The translations under genes were made by a program, and so were the position numbers. Positions 44,008 through 52,030 of a stretch of 64,000 nt of DNA are shown piece after piece. The stretch comes from Fibrobacterota bacterium (lineage in GTDB: Bacteria; Fibrobacterota; Fibrobacteria; UBA5070). Under the pieces are notes generated by a model. The model ran no database searches. It was given only the letters and a program-made list of their open reading frames with translations, and was not told the DNA's origin. Numbering within the stretch: position 1 is the first letter of the stretch; every line of letters starts with the position of its first letter. The stretch is taken from contig JADKBN010000010.1 in NCBI GenBank assembly GCA_016715065.1, positions 186,001-250,000 of the forward strand. The letters are read 5' to 3'.

Positions 44008-44460
44008 TCAGTGACCGCTGTGGTAGGGGTGCCCCAGCACCAAGGTGTGTGCCCGGTAGAGCTGCTCCAGCAGGACCACCCGAGCCAAGGAATGGGGGAG
44101 GGTGATGGGACCCAGCGAGACCGTGCTGGATTGACGGACCAGCTCGGGGTGGAGTCCATCGGCGGAGCCGATCACCAACGCGACGTTCGGCTGCTCGCGC
44201 CGCCAAAGCTCCAATTCCTTCGCCCAGCGTTCCGACGACCAAGCCACACCTCGGCTATCCAGGCAGATTCTCAGGGGGAAGGTCTCGGTGCGCTTTCGGA
44301 CCAGGTCGGCTTCCCGCTCCAGCGGCGAATTGCTTTTGTCTTCCGGATGTTCGTCCAGCTCGAACCTGCACAAGCGGCGCAGACGATCGGCGTACTCTTC
44401 TTGGGCCGGTTGCAGGGCCCGCGGCGCCATTTTTCCAAAACACACCAACCGGATTCTCAC
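44008..44460 (-). CDS. rlmH: 23S rRNA (pseudouridine1915-N3)-methyltransferase RlmH
   Basis: RlmH methylates pseudouridine 1915 of helix 69. The 150-residue SPOUT protein has ADLVRKRTETFPLRICLDSRG, ALVIGSADGLHPE and the diagnostic C-terminus LLEQLYRAHTLVLGHPYHSG. The GTG at 44460 gives VRIRLVCFGK, the family-like start. A strong AGGAGGT lies 15 bases upstream of it, farther than usual, and an ATG at 44514 would put that site inside the gene. It is divergent from radC. Confidence 0.92.
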   Translation of the reverse strand: MRIRLVCFGKMAPRALQPAQEEYADRLRRLCRFELDEHPEDKSNSPLEREADLVRKRTETFPLRICLDSRGVAWSSERWAKELELWRREQPNVALVIGSADGLHPELVRQSSTVSLGPITLPHSLARVVLLEQLYRAHTLVLGHPYHSGH

Positions 44461-44518
44461 TTTACCGGAAAATCTACCTCCTCTGGCCAGTTTGCCTGTT
44501 GGTTGCTTCATTTGATGC

Positions 44519-45244
44519 ATGAGCCTTCCCCGCCCTTCCCCCCGGGCTTTCCCTGTTTCCTCCGTGGATTTCGATCCAACTTCCCCCACCGGCCATCGTT
44601 CACGACTTCGTGAAAAGGTCCTAGGGGGTGCATTGGATTCCATGGCCCCGTACGAACTCTTGGAGCTTCTGCTGTGCCAGGCGATTCCGCGTGGCGACGT
44701 GAAACCCCTGGCCCGACGGCTCCTGCAAGGCAGTTCGTTGGGAGGGGTGCTTTCCAGGCCCCCTTCGCAACTGGTGTTGGAGCCGGGCATCGGACCGCAT
44801 GCGGCTTGTCTGTTGGCCTTGTGCGCACGCGTCCATCGCGAACTGGTGTCCGAGCGCGAATCCCAGTGGGAAGTCTGCCGCGATCCCGAGTTGTTGGTGC
44901 CCTGGTTTCGCGCGAACATCGGGTTGTCCGAACAGGAGCGATTCGCCGCGGTCTTTCTGGATCAGCAGGGGCGGATTCTCGGGCGAAAGGTGTTCGATAC
45001 CGGCTCGCGCACCCGGACGGTCCTCTACGCCAGGGAATTGTTCGATGCGGCCCTGCGCGCGAAGGCCACCGGAGTGGTTCTTGCCCACAACCATCCCGGC
45101 GGAGCTCTGGTTCCCAGCCTCCAGGACCGGGAGCTCACCAAGCGGGTCCGGTTGTTGGGGGAATCCTTGGAGGTGACCCTGGTGGACCACCTCATCGTGA
45201 CCCGCACAGGGCATGTCAGTTTTTGTCAAAGCGGTTGGATGTGA
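44519..45244 (+). CDS. radC: RadC-family JAB/MPN domain protein
   Basis: The 241-residue protein has the RadC layout: an N-terminal UPF0758 helical region (RSRLREKVLGGALDSMAPYE) and a C-terminal JAB/MPN metallo domain with LAHNHPGGALVPSLQD (HxH plus Asp). Despite the name a repair role is doubtful, and the catalytic function of this family is unsettled. It starts 58 bases from the divergent rlmH. Confidence 0.9.
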   Translation: MSLPRPSPRAFPVSSVDFDPTSPTGHRSRLREKVLGGALDSMAPYELLELLLCQAIPRGDVKPLARRLLQGSSLGGVLSRPPSQLVLEPGIGPHAACLLALCARVHRELVSERESQWEVCRDPELLVPWFRANIGLSEQERFAAVFLDQQGRILGRKVFDTGSRTRTVLYARELFDAALRAKATGVVLAHNHPGGALVPSLQDRELTKRVRLLGESLEVTLVDHLIVTRTGHVSFCQSGWM

Positions 45245-45296
45245 GGCCGGAGGATCGCATTGTGGGGGGAACGTGTGTTTTCTAGGTTGGCAATCC

Positions 45297-46964
45297 ATGC
45301 GCACTCTCCATGCCGTGTTGCTGGCCAGCCTTTCCTCCCTCGCCGCCCAGGCCGAAGACGGCTACGAGGACTTCTCCCCCGAATGGTTCTTCGACATTTC
45401 CTTCGTGGATGCCCGACCCGCCGCGGCCCAGCGCGCGATGGAACGGTTCTTCCAACGTGACTGGAATGGTGCGGCGGGACTGGCGGTGGGCACCGGGGTT
45501 CGGGTGAGCGACCAGGCGCTGGCACAAGCCGCCGTCGAGTTCGCCCGTGGCGCGGACTTCGCGATCGATGGTGGCGAGGACTCGGCCGTTGCGGCTTTCC
45601 ATCGCTGCGCCGACAAGGCCGCGCAGGCTTCCGCCTTGGCCGAGGACGAACCTCAATTGTTGCGCTCCACCGTCTTGAGGTCCCGGTGCTTGGCGGTGAT
45701 GCCCGATCGGTTCGCGGCGGCGTCCGTTCTGGCCAAGGCTGCCAAAGGAATGCCGGATCGCACCGATGCCGCCGAGTTCTGGTACGGAGCCGGGCGCTTG
45801 TTGGAAGACATGGGACGGTCGGATTCCGCCTATCTGCTCTACGCCCAATCGTGGAAAACGGATCCACGTGGCTCGTTCGCCACCCAAGCGCTCCATTCGC
45901 AGGCCTTGATGCTGGCGCAGGCTGGCCGGTTCACGGAAATCCAGCCCCTGGTGGAGACCGCCGATCGCGCGTTTCCTGGCGATGCGCGGCTGCGTTCCCG
46001 CATGCGGATCGTCGAAGGGCGCGCCTGGCTCGGTCTCGGAGACACCGCCAGAGCGTTGTTTCGGTGGAAAACCTTGACCAACGCATTCGTGCGAGGTGTG
46101 GGCGATCTGATGCCGGATTCTGTCGAGGCAGCCGAGATCTACTGGCGATTGGGCGACCTTTCCGCCCAGAAGGCTGCCGATCTCCATTTCGATGCTTTGG
46201 ATCCGGCCGATCGCAAAACCGCCCACCTGCGGCGTCGCGATTACATGGAGGAAGCTTTTGGATACTTCCGGCAAGCGGTCACCTGTTATGCCTATCCCTG
46301 GACTCCCGTCGCCCTGCGAGATATCGCCGGGGTGATCGAGCGATACGCCCAGGATGTGGCGGGTCAGCGCATCGATTTTCGCAACGACACCGACCGGGTC
46401 GCCCAAGAAATCCTGGTACAACGCAAACTCCCCAGTCTGTTTCAATCCGCCGGAAACACCTATCGACGCCAGATCCGCTTTGCGCGAAACACCGGTGATG
46501 GCACTGGGATCGGACTGCAATCCGGGCGTGGCCTCGCACGCTCGTGGTGGTCGGCCGTGAAGGCACGTCGCAATGCGGCGGTCCTTTTGAAGGTTTCTCC
46601 ACGGCCGGCAGCCGATTCCCAATCCATCGCCTGGTACGAGCATGTTGTGGATTCCGCCGTGTCGGCGGAAACAGCCAATGGCAAGCGTTTGGCCATCGAG
46701 GGCATCGTGGACCTTTCCCAATGGGAACAGCTTGGCTGGCCGGAATCCGACAGCATCAAGGAGTTTCTGGGCCCGCAGGAAGCTCCGGCAGCCATCGCTC
46801 GCGGCGCGGAAAAGCGTGCAGCTCCGGGTGGAACCACCGGAGGGAACGATCTTGCCGCTTTGACGGCCATCCAATGGACCTGGCGTGGATTCGAAGCCCG
46901 CCGTTTGGCGCGCAACACCATTCTCGACATCCGCCTTTTGAAGGCTCGCCTGTCGGGGAGCTGA
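45297..46964 (+). CDS. Exported TPR-type hypothetical protein
   Basis: The 555-residue protein has a signal peptide (TLHAVLLASLSSLAAQA) and is helical throughout, with tetratricopeptide-like pairs such as AEFWYGAGRLLEDMGRSDSA and RMRIVEGRAWLGLGDTARAL in residues ~130-290. The C-terminal third contains further helices and an Ala/Gly-rich linker. It probably acts as a periplasmic scaffold. No named family is recognised. It precedes pgk by 85 bases. Confidence 0.65.
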   Translation: MRTLHAVLLASLSSLAAQAEDGYEDFSPEWFFDISFVDARPAAAQRAMERFFQRDWNGAAGLAVGTGVRVSDQALAQAAVEFARGADFAIDGGEDSAVAAFHRCADKAAQASALAEDEPQLLRSTVLRSRCLAVMPDRFAAASVLAKAAKGMPDRTDAAEFWYGAGRLLEDMGRSDSAYLLYAQSWKTDPRGSFATQALHSQALMLAQAGRFTEIQPLVETADRAFPGDARLRSRMRIVEGRAWLGLGDTARALFRWKTLTNAFVRGVGDLMPDSVEAAEIYWRLGDLSAQKAADLHFDALDPADRKTAHLRRRDYMEEAFGYFRQAVTCYAYPWTPVALRDIAGVIERYAQDVAGQRIDFRNDTDRVAQEILVQRKLPSLFQSAGNTYRRQIRFARNTGDGTGIGLQSGRGLARSWWSAVKARRNAAVLLKVSPRPAADSQSIAWYEHVVDSAVSAETANGKRLAIEGIVDLSQWEQLGWPESDSIKEFLGPQEAPAAIARGAEKRAAPGGTTGGNDLAALTAIQWTWRGFEARRLARNTILDIRLLKARLSGS

Positions 46965-47049
46965 TCGTCCGGTATTACCTTTCTTTGCCCCAAACCAGGG
47001 TGGCAGTTCCACCCCTTTGAACGATCCAACAACCATCATCGAGGATTCC

Positions 47050-48282
47050 ATGGCCAAGCTTTTCGTCGAAGATCTCAACGTCGCCGGCAAGCGCGTATTC
47101 GTACGCGTCGATTTCAATGTGCCCCTCAAGGACGGCGTGGTCGAAGACGACAAACGCTTGGCCGCGGCTCTTCCCACCATCCAGTATTTGATCGGCAAAG
47201 GTGCCAAGGTCATCCTGGCCTCGCACTTGGGCCGCCCGGACGGCAAGGTGATCGAATCCCTCCGTCTGGCCCCCGTGGCCGCCGCCCTCTCCAAGCTTCT
47301 GGGCAAGCCCGTGGCCAGCACTTCCGACTGCGTTGGCGCGGAAGTGGAAGCTGCCGTGGCCGCCCTCAAGGACGGCGATGTGCTCCTGCTGGAGAACCTC
47401 CGTTTCCACATCGAAGAAGAGGGCAAGGTCAAACTGGAAGACGGCACCAAGCTCGCCGCTTCCAAGGAAGACGTGGCCGCGTTTCGCGCCGGCCTGACCA
47501 AGCTGGCCGACCTGTACGTGAACGATGCCTTCGGCACCGCCCACCGCGATCACTCCTCCATCACCGGCCTGGACCTGCCCCGCGCGTCCGGCTACCTGAT
47601 GAAGAAGGAGCTGGACTTCTTGGGCGACGCCGTGGCCAATCCCAAGCGTCCGTTCGTAGCGATCATCGGCGGCTCCAAGATCTCGGGCAAGATCGACGTG
47701 ATCAAGGCGATGCTGCCCAAGGTCGACAAGCTCATCATCGGCGGCGGCATGGGCTTCACCTTCGCCAAGGCCCAGGGCAAGGAAATCGGCAAATCGCTGT
47801 GCGAGCTGGACAAGGTCCCGCTGGCTGCCGAATTGATCGCCCAGGCCGGCGACAAGCTCGTGTTGCCCACCGACGTCTTGGTGACCACCAAGCTCGACTT
47901 CGGCGGCCGCACCTTGGGTGAAACCAAGTTCGTTTCGGTCAACAACATTCCCTCCGACTGGGAAGGCGTGGACATCGGACCCGACACCATCAAGACCTTC
48001 GCCGAAATCATCAAGTCGGCCAAGACCGTTTTGTGGAACGGACCTGCCGGCGTGTTCGAAATCGACGAGTCCGCCAAGGGCACGTTCGCCATCGCCAATG
48101 CCCTCGCCGAAGCCACCGCCAACGGCGCTTGCACCATCGTAGGCGGCGGCGACTCGGCTTCCGCCATCAAGAAGGCCAAGCTCTCCTCCAAGGTGACCCA
48201 CGTGTCCACCGGCGGCGGCGCTTCCTTGGAATTCCTGGAAGGCAAGGAACTCCCCGGCGTTGTTGCCCTGACAGACAAATAA
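47050..48282 (+). CDS. pgk: Phosphoglycerate kinase
   Basis: The 410-residue enzyme makes ATP from 1,3-bisphosphoglycerate in glycolysis. It has RVFVRVDFNVPLKDG, ASHLGRPDGK, LLENLRFHIEEEG, NDAFGTAHRDHSS, the hinge GGSKISGK and the C-terminal VGGGDSASAIKK and HVSTGGGASLEFLEGK. GAGG precedes the ATG at 47050; an in-frame TTG at 47017 is less likely. Codon use is strongly biased, as in a highly expressed gene. A structured element shared with eno begins 13 bases after the stop. Confidence 0.97.
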   Translation: MAKLFVEDLNVAGKRVFVRVDFNVPLKDGVVEDDKRLAAALPTIQYLIGKGAKVILASHLGRPDGKVIESLRLAPVAAALSKLLGKPVASTSDCVGAEVEAAVAALKDGDVLLLENLRFHIEEEGKVKLEDGTKLAASKEDVAAFRAGLTKLADLYVNDAFGTAHRDHSSITGLDLPRASGYLMKKELDFLGDAVANPKRPFVAIIGGSKISGKIDVIKAMLPKVDKLIIGGGMGFTFAKAQGKEIGKSLCELDKVPLAAELIAQAGDKLVLPTDVLVTTKLDFGGRTLGETKFVSVNNIPSDWEGVDIGPDTIKTFAEIIKSAKTVLWNGPAGVFEIDESAKGTFAIANALAEATANGACTIVGGGDSASAIKKAKLSSKVTHVSTGGGASLEFLEGKELPGVVALTDK

Positions 48283-48295
48283 CGTTCGGCTGCGC

Positions 48296-48412
48296 GGGCG
48301 CACTCTCGTTCCCTGGACCGTCGCCGTCCCCAAAACCGACTCATTGCGGTGGAACCGGAATGCCAGGAATTGGGCGGACGGCTTCGGGTCCAGGTCACTT
48401 CGATTGCATCCC
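48296..48412 (+). ncRNA. Candidate structured 3'-UTR element, pgk copy
   Basis: The element opens GGGCGCACTCTCGTTCCC and closes CACTTCGATTGCATCCC. The same flanks, with a few substitutions, enclose the copy after eno. Inside, CTGGACC pairs with GGTCCAG, and GCCGTCC with GGACGGC. The apical part is longer here (~50 bases) than in the eno copy. The outer flanks can partly pair (GGG/CCC and GCA/TGC). I know no described RNA family with this sequence. It is directly followed by a terminator. Confidence 0.6.
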
Positions 48413-48450
48413 GCTCGCGCGAACGTTTTCTGACTTTGCATCGCCCTTCC

Positions 48451-48494
48451 GCCCTTCGTCCCTTCGGGACGTTTCGGGCGTGAGGGCTTTTTTG
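48451..48494 (+). terminator. Rho-independent terminator after pgk
   Basis: GCCCTTCGTCCC ... GGGACGTTTCGGGCGTGAGGGC folds into a long stem with GCCCT/AGGGC at the base and GTCCC-TTC-GGGAC inside, followed by TTTTTTG. It lies ~170 bases after the pgk stop, beyond the structured element. Confidence 0.75.
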
Positions 48495-48600
48495 TTTTGC
48501 GGCGGAAGGGAGGGCGATGCAGGCAAGGTCCGGGATGACGGAAAATGGTTATGATGTAGGGGGAGATAACTCCACGCATTTCACGATACGGATTCACATC

Positions 48601-49647
48601 ATGCAATCCAGCCGCTTCGTTACCTGTCTTCTTCTCACCGCGGTCTTGACTGGCTGTCCCGGAAACAGCGATTGCGGGAAGATCGTCCTTCCCCACCATG
48701 CATTCCGTCTGGATGCGCTCAATTCTCCCTACGACGATTGGAACTCTTGCGACCCCGAGGGGCATTGGACTTTGGGTCGCGACCTGGAGGTGCTGTTTTC
48801 CTCCAATCGCGCCACCAAAGGCGGAACCTTCGATCTCACCCCCATGTACCTGTCGCTGGATGGGAACGATTCCACCTTCGAGGTCCATGGAAGCGCCAAT
48901 CACTCGCTCGACAGCTTGCTCACCTACATCAATTCGCCCAAGGACGAACTCGGGCCTTCGTTTTGGTTCCCGCGCGAGGCCTTAAGAGTGGACCAGGACA
49001 GCGCAGGATCGACTCCTCAAGCCTTCGTCTTCGCGCAGGGCGACTCGGGGGCGCACGATCTACGCGTGATGGTCGCCGAGCCGACGGGCGATACCCTCGA
49101 TGATTTCGAGGCCCTGTCCGATTGGCGATATGGAAAGACTCCGGCATTGCGGGATGTACGGCTTCCAGAACCGATCAACTCGACCTTCGACGAAGGTTAC
49201 GCCACCTGGACACCACGGGTGGGACGGATTTTGTTTCACTCCAACCGCTCGGGCACCTACCGGATTTGGGAAGCCACGGTTCCGCTTGATGCGCATGGTC
49301 CCTTCAAGTGGATCCAGAACGCGATGCCAGCGGGTGTAACGGTCCGACAAATTCCGGAATTATCCTCCACCGATGGCCAGGAGCGCTGCCCGTACCTGGT
49401 GGGGAACATCCTCTACTTCGTCTCCGATCGTTCCGGAGGCCAGGGTGGTCTGGATGTCTACCGCAGCAAGTGGGACGGCACCACCTGGACGGTGCCGGAA
49501 AACATCGGGCCCGGTGTCAACTCGCCGAGCGATGAATACCGCCCCTTCGCCTTGCCTTCGGGGAATGGCCGGCAAGGCGCTCTGATCTTCAGCTCCAACC
49601 GGCCAGGAGGAGCGGGCGGGTTCGATCTCTACATGATTGGGATGTGA
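48601..49647 (+). CDS. PD40/WD40-like beta-propeller lipoprotein
   Basis: The 348-residue protein has a lipoprotein signal (CLLLTAVLTGC). It contains PD40-type strands: ILFHSNRSGTYRIWEA, LYFVSDRSGGQGGLDVYRSK and LIFSSNRPGGAGGFDLYMIG. Such repeats occur in outer-membrane-associated propellers (TolB-like; also common with OmpA domains). No OmpA domain is present. The ATG at 48601 is used because the signal follows at once. The function is probably binding or scaffold. Confidence 0.75.
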   Translation: MQSSRFVTCLLLTAVLTGCPGNSDCGKIVLPHHAFRLDALNSPYDDWNSCDPEGHWTLGRDLEVLFSSNRATKGGTFDLTPMYLSLDGNDSTFEVHGSANHSLDSLLTYINSPKDELGPSFWFPREALRVDQDSAGSTPQAFVFAQGDSGAHDLRVMVAEPTGDTLDDFEALSDWRYGKTPALRDVRLPEPINSTFDEGYATWTPRVGRILFHSNRSGTYRIWEATVPLDAHGPFKWIQNAMPAGVTVRQIPELSSTDGQERCPYLVGNILYFVSDRSGGQGGLDVYRSKWDGTTWTVPENIGPGVNSPSDEYRPFALPSGNGRQGALIFSSNRPGGAGGFDLYMIGM

Positions 49648-49754
49648 GGTCCACGAGCCGCAGTCCAACTGCGTTGGAAGCCATGGAGTCGAACTTCCGA
49701 TCGCGTCGAGACCACTGCGGACTCCGTGGCAAGAATCGTGTAGGTTGTGGCGTC

Positions 49755-51986
49755 ATGTCCTTTTCAGGCAGGCTGCCCGGTCGCGCGGTCCTCGGAATCA
49801 TTGGAGTCGGTGTCATGGGTGTTGGCGTTGGGAATGTTTGGAGTTCGGAGGTTCGCAAGATCCAGGAGGGAGCCGGCTCGGAGCGCTTCGAGCTCGCGAA
49901 ACTGGTGGATGGGGAGATTTCCGGAGTTTTTTCCGTCGAAGGTCGGTCGGGGTTCTTGGTGAAAGCAGGGCATCGGTTTCTTCGCTTCGATGCTCAGGGG
50001 CGCTTGTTGGACCTGGCCAAGAGCCATGTTCCGGATGATCGCGGGAACGAGTTCGACTTGATTTCTCCGGAAACCGACACGGGTGCCTGGAGGATCTCCC
50101 ATTGCCAATGGCTTGCGTCCGGCGATCACGGATCGAGAGAACTGCCGATGGAAAGGATTCCGGTCCAGGACTCGCAGAGGCTGGACGATGCACTGTCAGA
50201 AGCTCCGCAGATCGTTCCGCTGCAGGCAGGTTCATCGACTGCCAAGTCGTTCCGGGGGATCGCCGTGCGGACGGGGGAAAAATGGATCGGGTTCGATCTA
50301 TCCCACTGGGAGGAGCCAACTTGGTACGGACTTCCGATCCGGACAGAAACCGTCAAAGATCGAGAGGACGAGCTTTGGCATGTCCATGGATGGCGGGGAA
50401 AGCCAAGCGATCCGCTCCTGCGCTTGGCAACGAACAGCCGATTGGATTCCGGCGAAACGAGCTTGAAGCCGTTGGACTTCTCGCGGCGGAGCGTGGAGTT
50501 CCACGAAGGACTGCTGGGATGGGTCCTGTGGAACGCTGTTGGCAGGTGGTTCCTGTCCGGACTGCCCGGACAACCTCCCTATGCCTACTGGGGAGGCGTC
50601 GGCACTTTCGCCTTCCAGCATGGAGGGGAGCAATTGCGTTTTCGCGCGACAGCTTCCTTGGGGGAGCCGGGGGAGGGCGGCGTAGGAGCTGAAAATCTCA
50701 GGCTTTTGGAGCTGCCCGGAGGAATCCGATTGCTTCGGGTCCATTCGCCGGGCACGAAAAACAGCCGCCACTACACGAAGGATGGTCTGGACAGGCGCGC
50801 CCACGATGAAGTGGGCCTTTATGTGGTCCGCTCCCGCGTGGCGAATTCTGAGGTTGCCTTACCAAGGTCTTGGGTCCCGGAAGTGGAAGGACTGGTCTGG
50901 GGTACCTGGGATTACCCAACTGGATCCATTCGGTTCCAGGGAGACTCCGAGCCGAAACGGGCCTTTGCGCAGGTTCCGGCTTCGGTCGCAGAAAGCCAAG
51001 GTGGCATGCCTCGCGGAGGGCGGCTCCTCCCGCAGCCTCTCCAGCATGTGCCCCATGTTCTGACCTACCGGTTGCCGGTGCGTTATGGTCAATACCCATC
51101 TTCCTTGGCCATCGAGCTGGGAGAGAATCGGTGGGCTTTCCTCGCCCACGAGGAGGAGGCTCCGAGTCTTGAGGTAATGGTGGATTCTTGCGAATTTTCC
51201 GCTGTCTGGAATGTTCTGGCTAGTCCTTCGTCCCGACTGGTTGCTTGCTTTTCGCTTCGCAAGGAAAAGGTCCTGGAGGGGGAGTCGGATATGGAGTGGG
51301 TCGAACCTTCCCTACAGTTGGTTTCTGGTTCGAAACGCATCGAATTGAAGCGTTGCCGTTGGATCGCGCAAACGCCAAGTCTGCCCGTGGATCGGGGTTA
51401 CCGCCAACGCTACCTGAAATCCAGAGCCCGGCAGGTGGGTATCCTTGCGCGAGCCAGCAGGACGACACCCGCCACATGGATGGAAGCGATGCGCGAGGTA
51501 TTGGACGAGCCACAGATCCCGGAAGAAGTAGCGAACTGGCTGGTCTACGTGACGAACGAGCTGTTGAATTCGAATTCCTCCGACCGAAACGCTCCCGCAA
51601 TCCTTTCGTTGATGGACTTTTGGATCGAGGAGTTCTTTCCCAAGATCGAAAGCCTCCAGGATCCGGGGCTCGACCAGGCAAAAAATGTCCTGACCAGCAA
51701 TTGTCTTGGGATTGCCGTCGCCAGCCGGGACCAGGAGCGGGCGCGGAAGATCGTTCTCGATCTGGTGGATCCCGATGCCAAGTCCATCGCACACGCGACT
51801 CTCCATTACAACCTGGCATGCTACCACGCATGGAAGAACGATAAAGGCAAGCTGCTTGAAGCAACCCGCCTGGCATTGGCACTGGGAAAATCGACATCCC
51901 AATTTCGTGCGGATGCCGATTTCGCGCCATGGCTTGGGGATCGAGAATTCGCGAACCTGCTGGCTGAATCCACGATCGCACCCTGA
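49755..51986 (+). CDS. Large exported protein with C-terminal TPR-like tail
   Basis: The 743-residue protein has an N-terminal signal (VLGIIGVGVMGVGVG). The bulk is rich in Trp and Gly, has beta-propeller-like stretches (EFHEGLLGWVLWNAVGRWFL) and matches no family I know. The last ~90 residues (HATLHYNLACYHAWKNDKGK, then FRADADFAPWLGDREF) form the TPR ending often seen in bacterial tetratricopeptide proteins. The start at 49755 is the first Met with a following signal. The function is unknown. Confidence 0.6.
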   Translation: MSFSGRLPGRAVLGIIGVGVMGVGVGNVWSSEVRKIQEGAGSERFELAKLVDGEISGVFSVEGRSGFLVKAGHRFLRFDAQGRLLDLAKSHVPDDRGNEFDLISPETDTGAWRISHCQWLASGDHGSRELPMERIPVQDSQRLDDALSEAPQIVPLQAGSSTAKSFRGIAVRTGEKWIGFDLSHWEEPTWYGLPIRTETVKDREDELWHVHGWRGKPSDPLLRLATNSRLDSGETSLKPLDFSRRSVEFHEGLLGWVLWNAVGRWFLSGLPGQPPYAYWGGVGTFAFQHGGEQLRFRATASLGEPGEGGVGAENLRLLELPGGIRLLRVHSPGTKNSRHYTKDGLDRRAHDEVGLYVVRSRVANSEVALPRSWVPEVEGLVWGTWDYPTGSIRFQGDSEPKRAFAQVPASVAESQGGMPRGGRLLPQPLQHVPHVLTYRLPVRYGQYPSSLAIELGENRWAFLAHEEEAPSLEVMVDSCEFSAVWNVLASPSSRLVACFSLRKEKVLEGESDMEWVEPSLQLVSGSKRIELKRCRWIAQTPSLPVDRGYRQRYLKSRARQVGILARASRTTPATWMEAMREVLDEPQIPEEVANWLVYVTNELLNSNSSDRNAPAILSLMDFWIEEFFPKIESLQDPGLDQAKNVLTSNCLGIAVASRDQERARKIVLDLVDPDAKSIAHATLHYNLACYHAWKNDKGKLLEATRLALALGKSTSQFRADADFAPWLGDREFANLLAESTIAP

Positions 51987-52030
51987 CGATCGAGTCGGGG
52001 TTTGCCTGCGACGATCGCGGAAAATCCAGG

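Larger units (their letters stand above)
48283..48600 (+). other. pgk 3' region and promoter side of next gene
   Basis: This 318-base gap contains the structured element, the terminator and about 100 bases upstream of the PD40 lipoprotein gene. In the last part, GGTTATGATGTAGGGGGAGA could include a -10-like TATGAT near 48548, but no matching -35 is clear. Confidence 0.4.

Noticed and set aside
49813..50319. Long minus-strand open frames inside the 743-residue gene and similar shadows elsewhere
   Set aside because: They are antisense frames in GC-rich coding DNA with no start context or protein-like composition.
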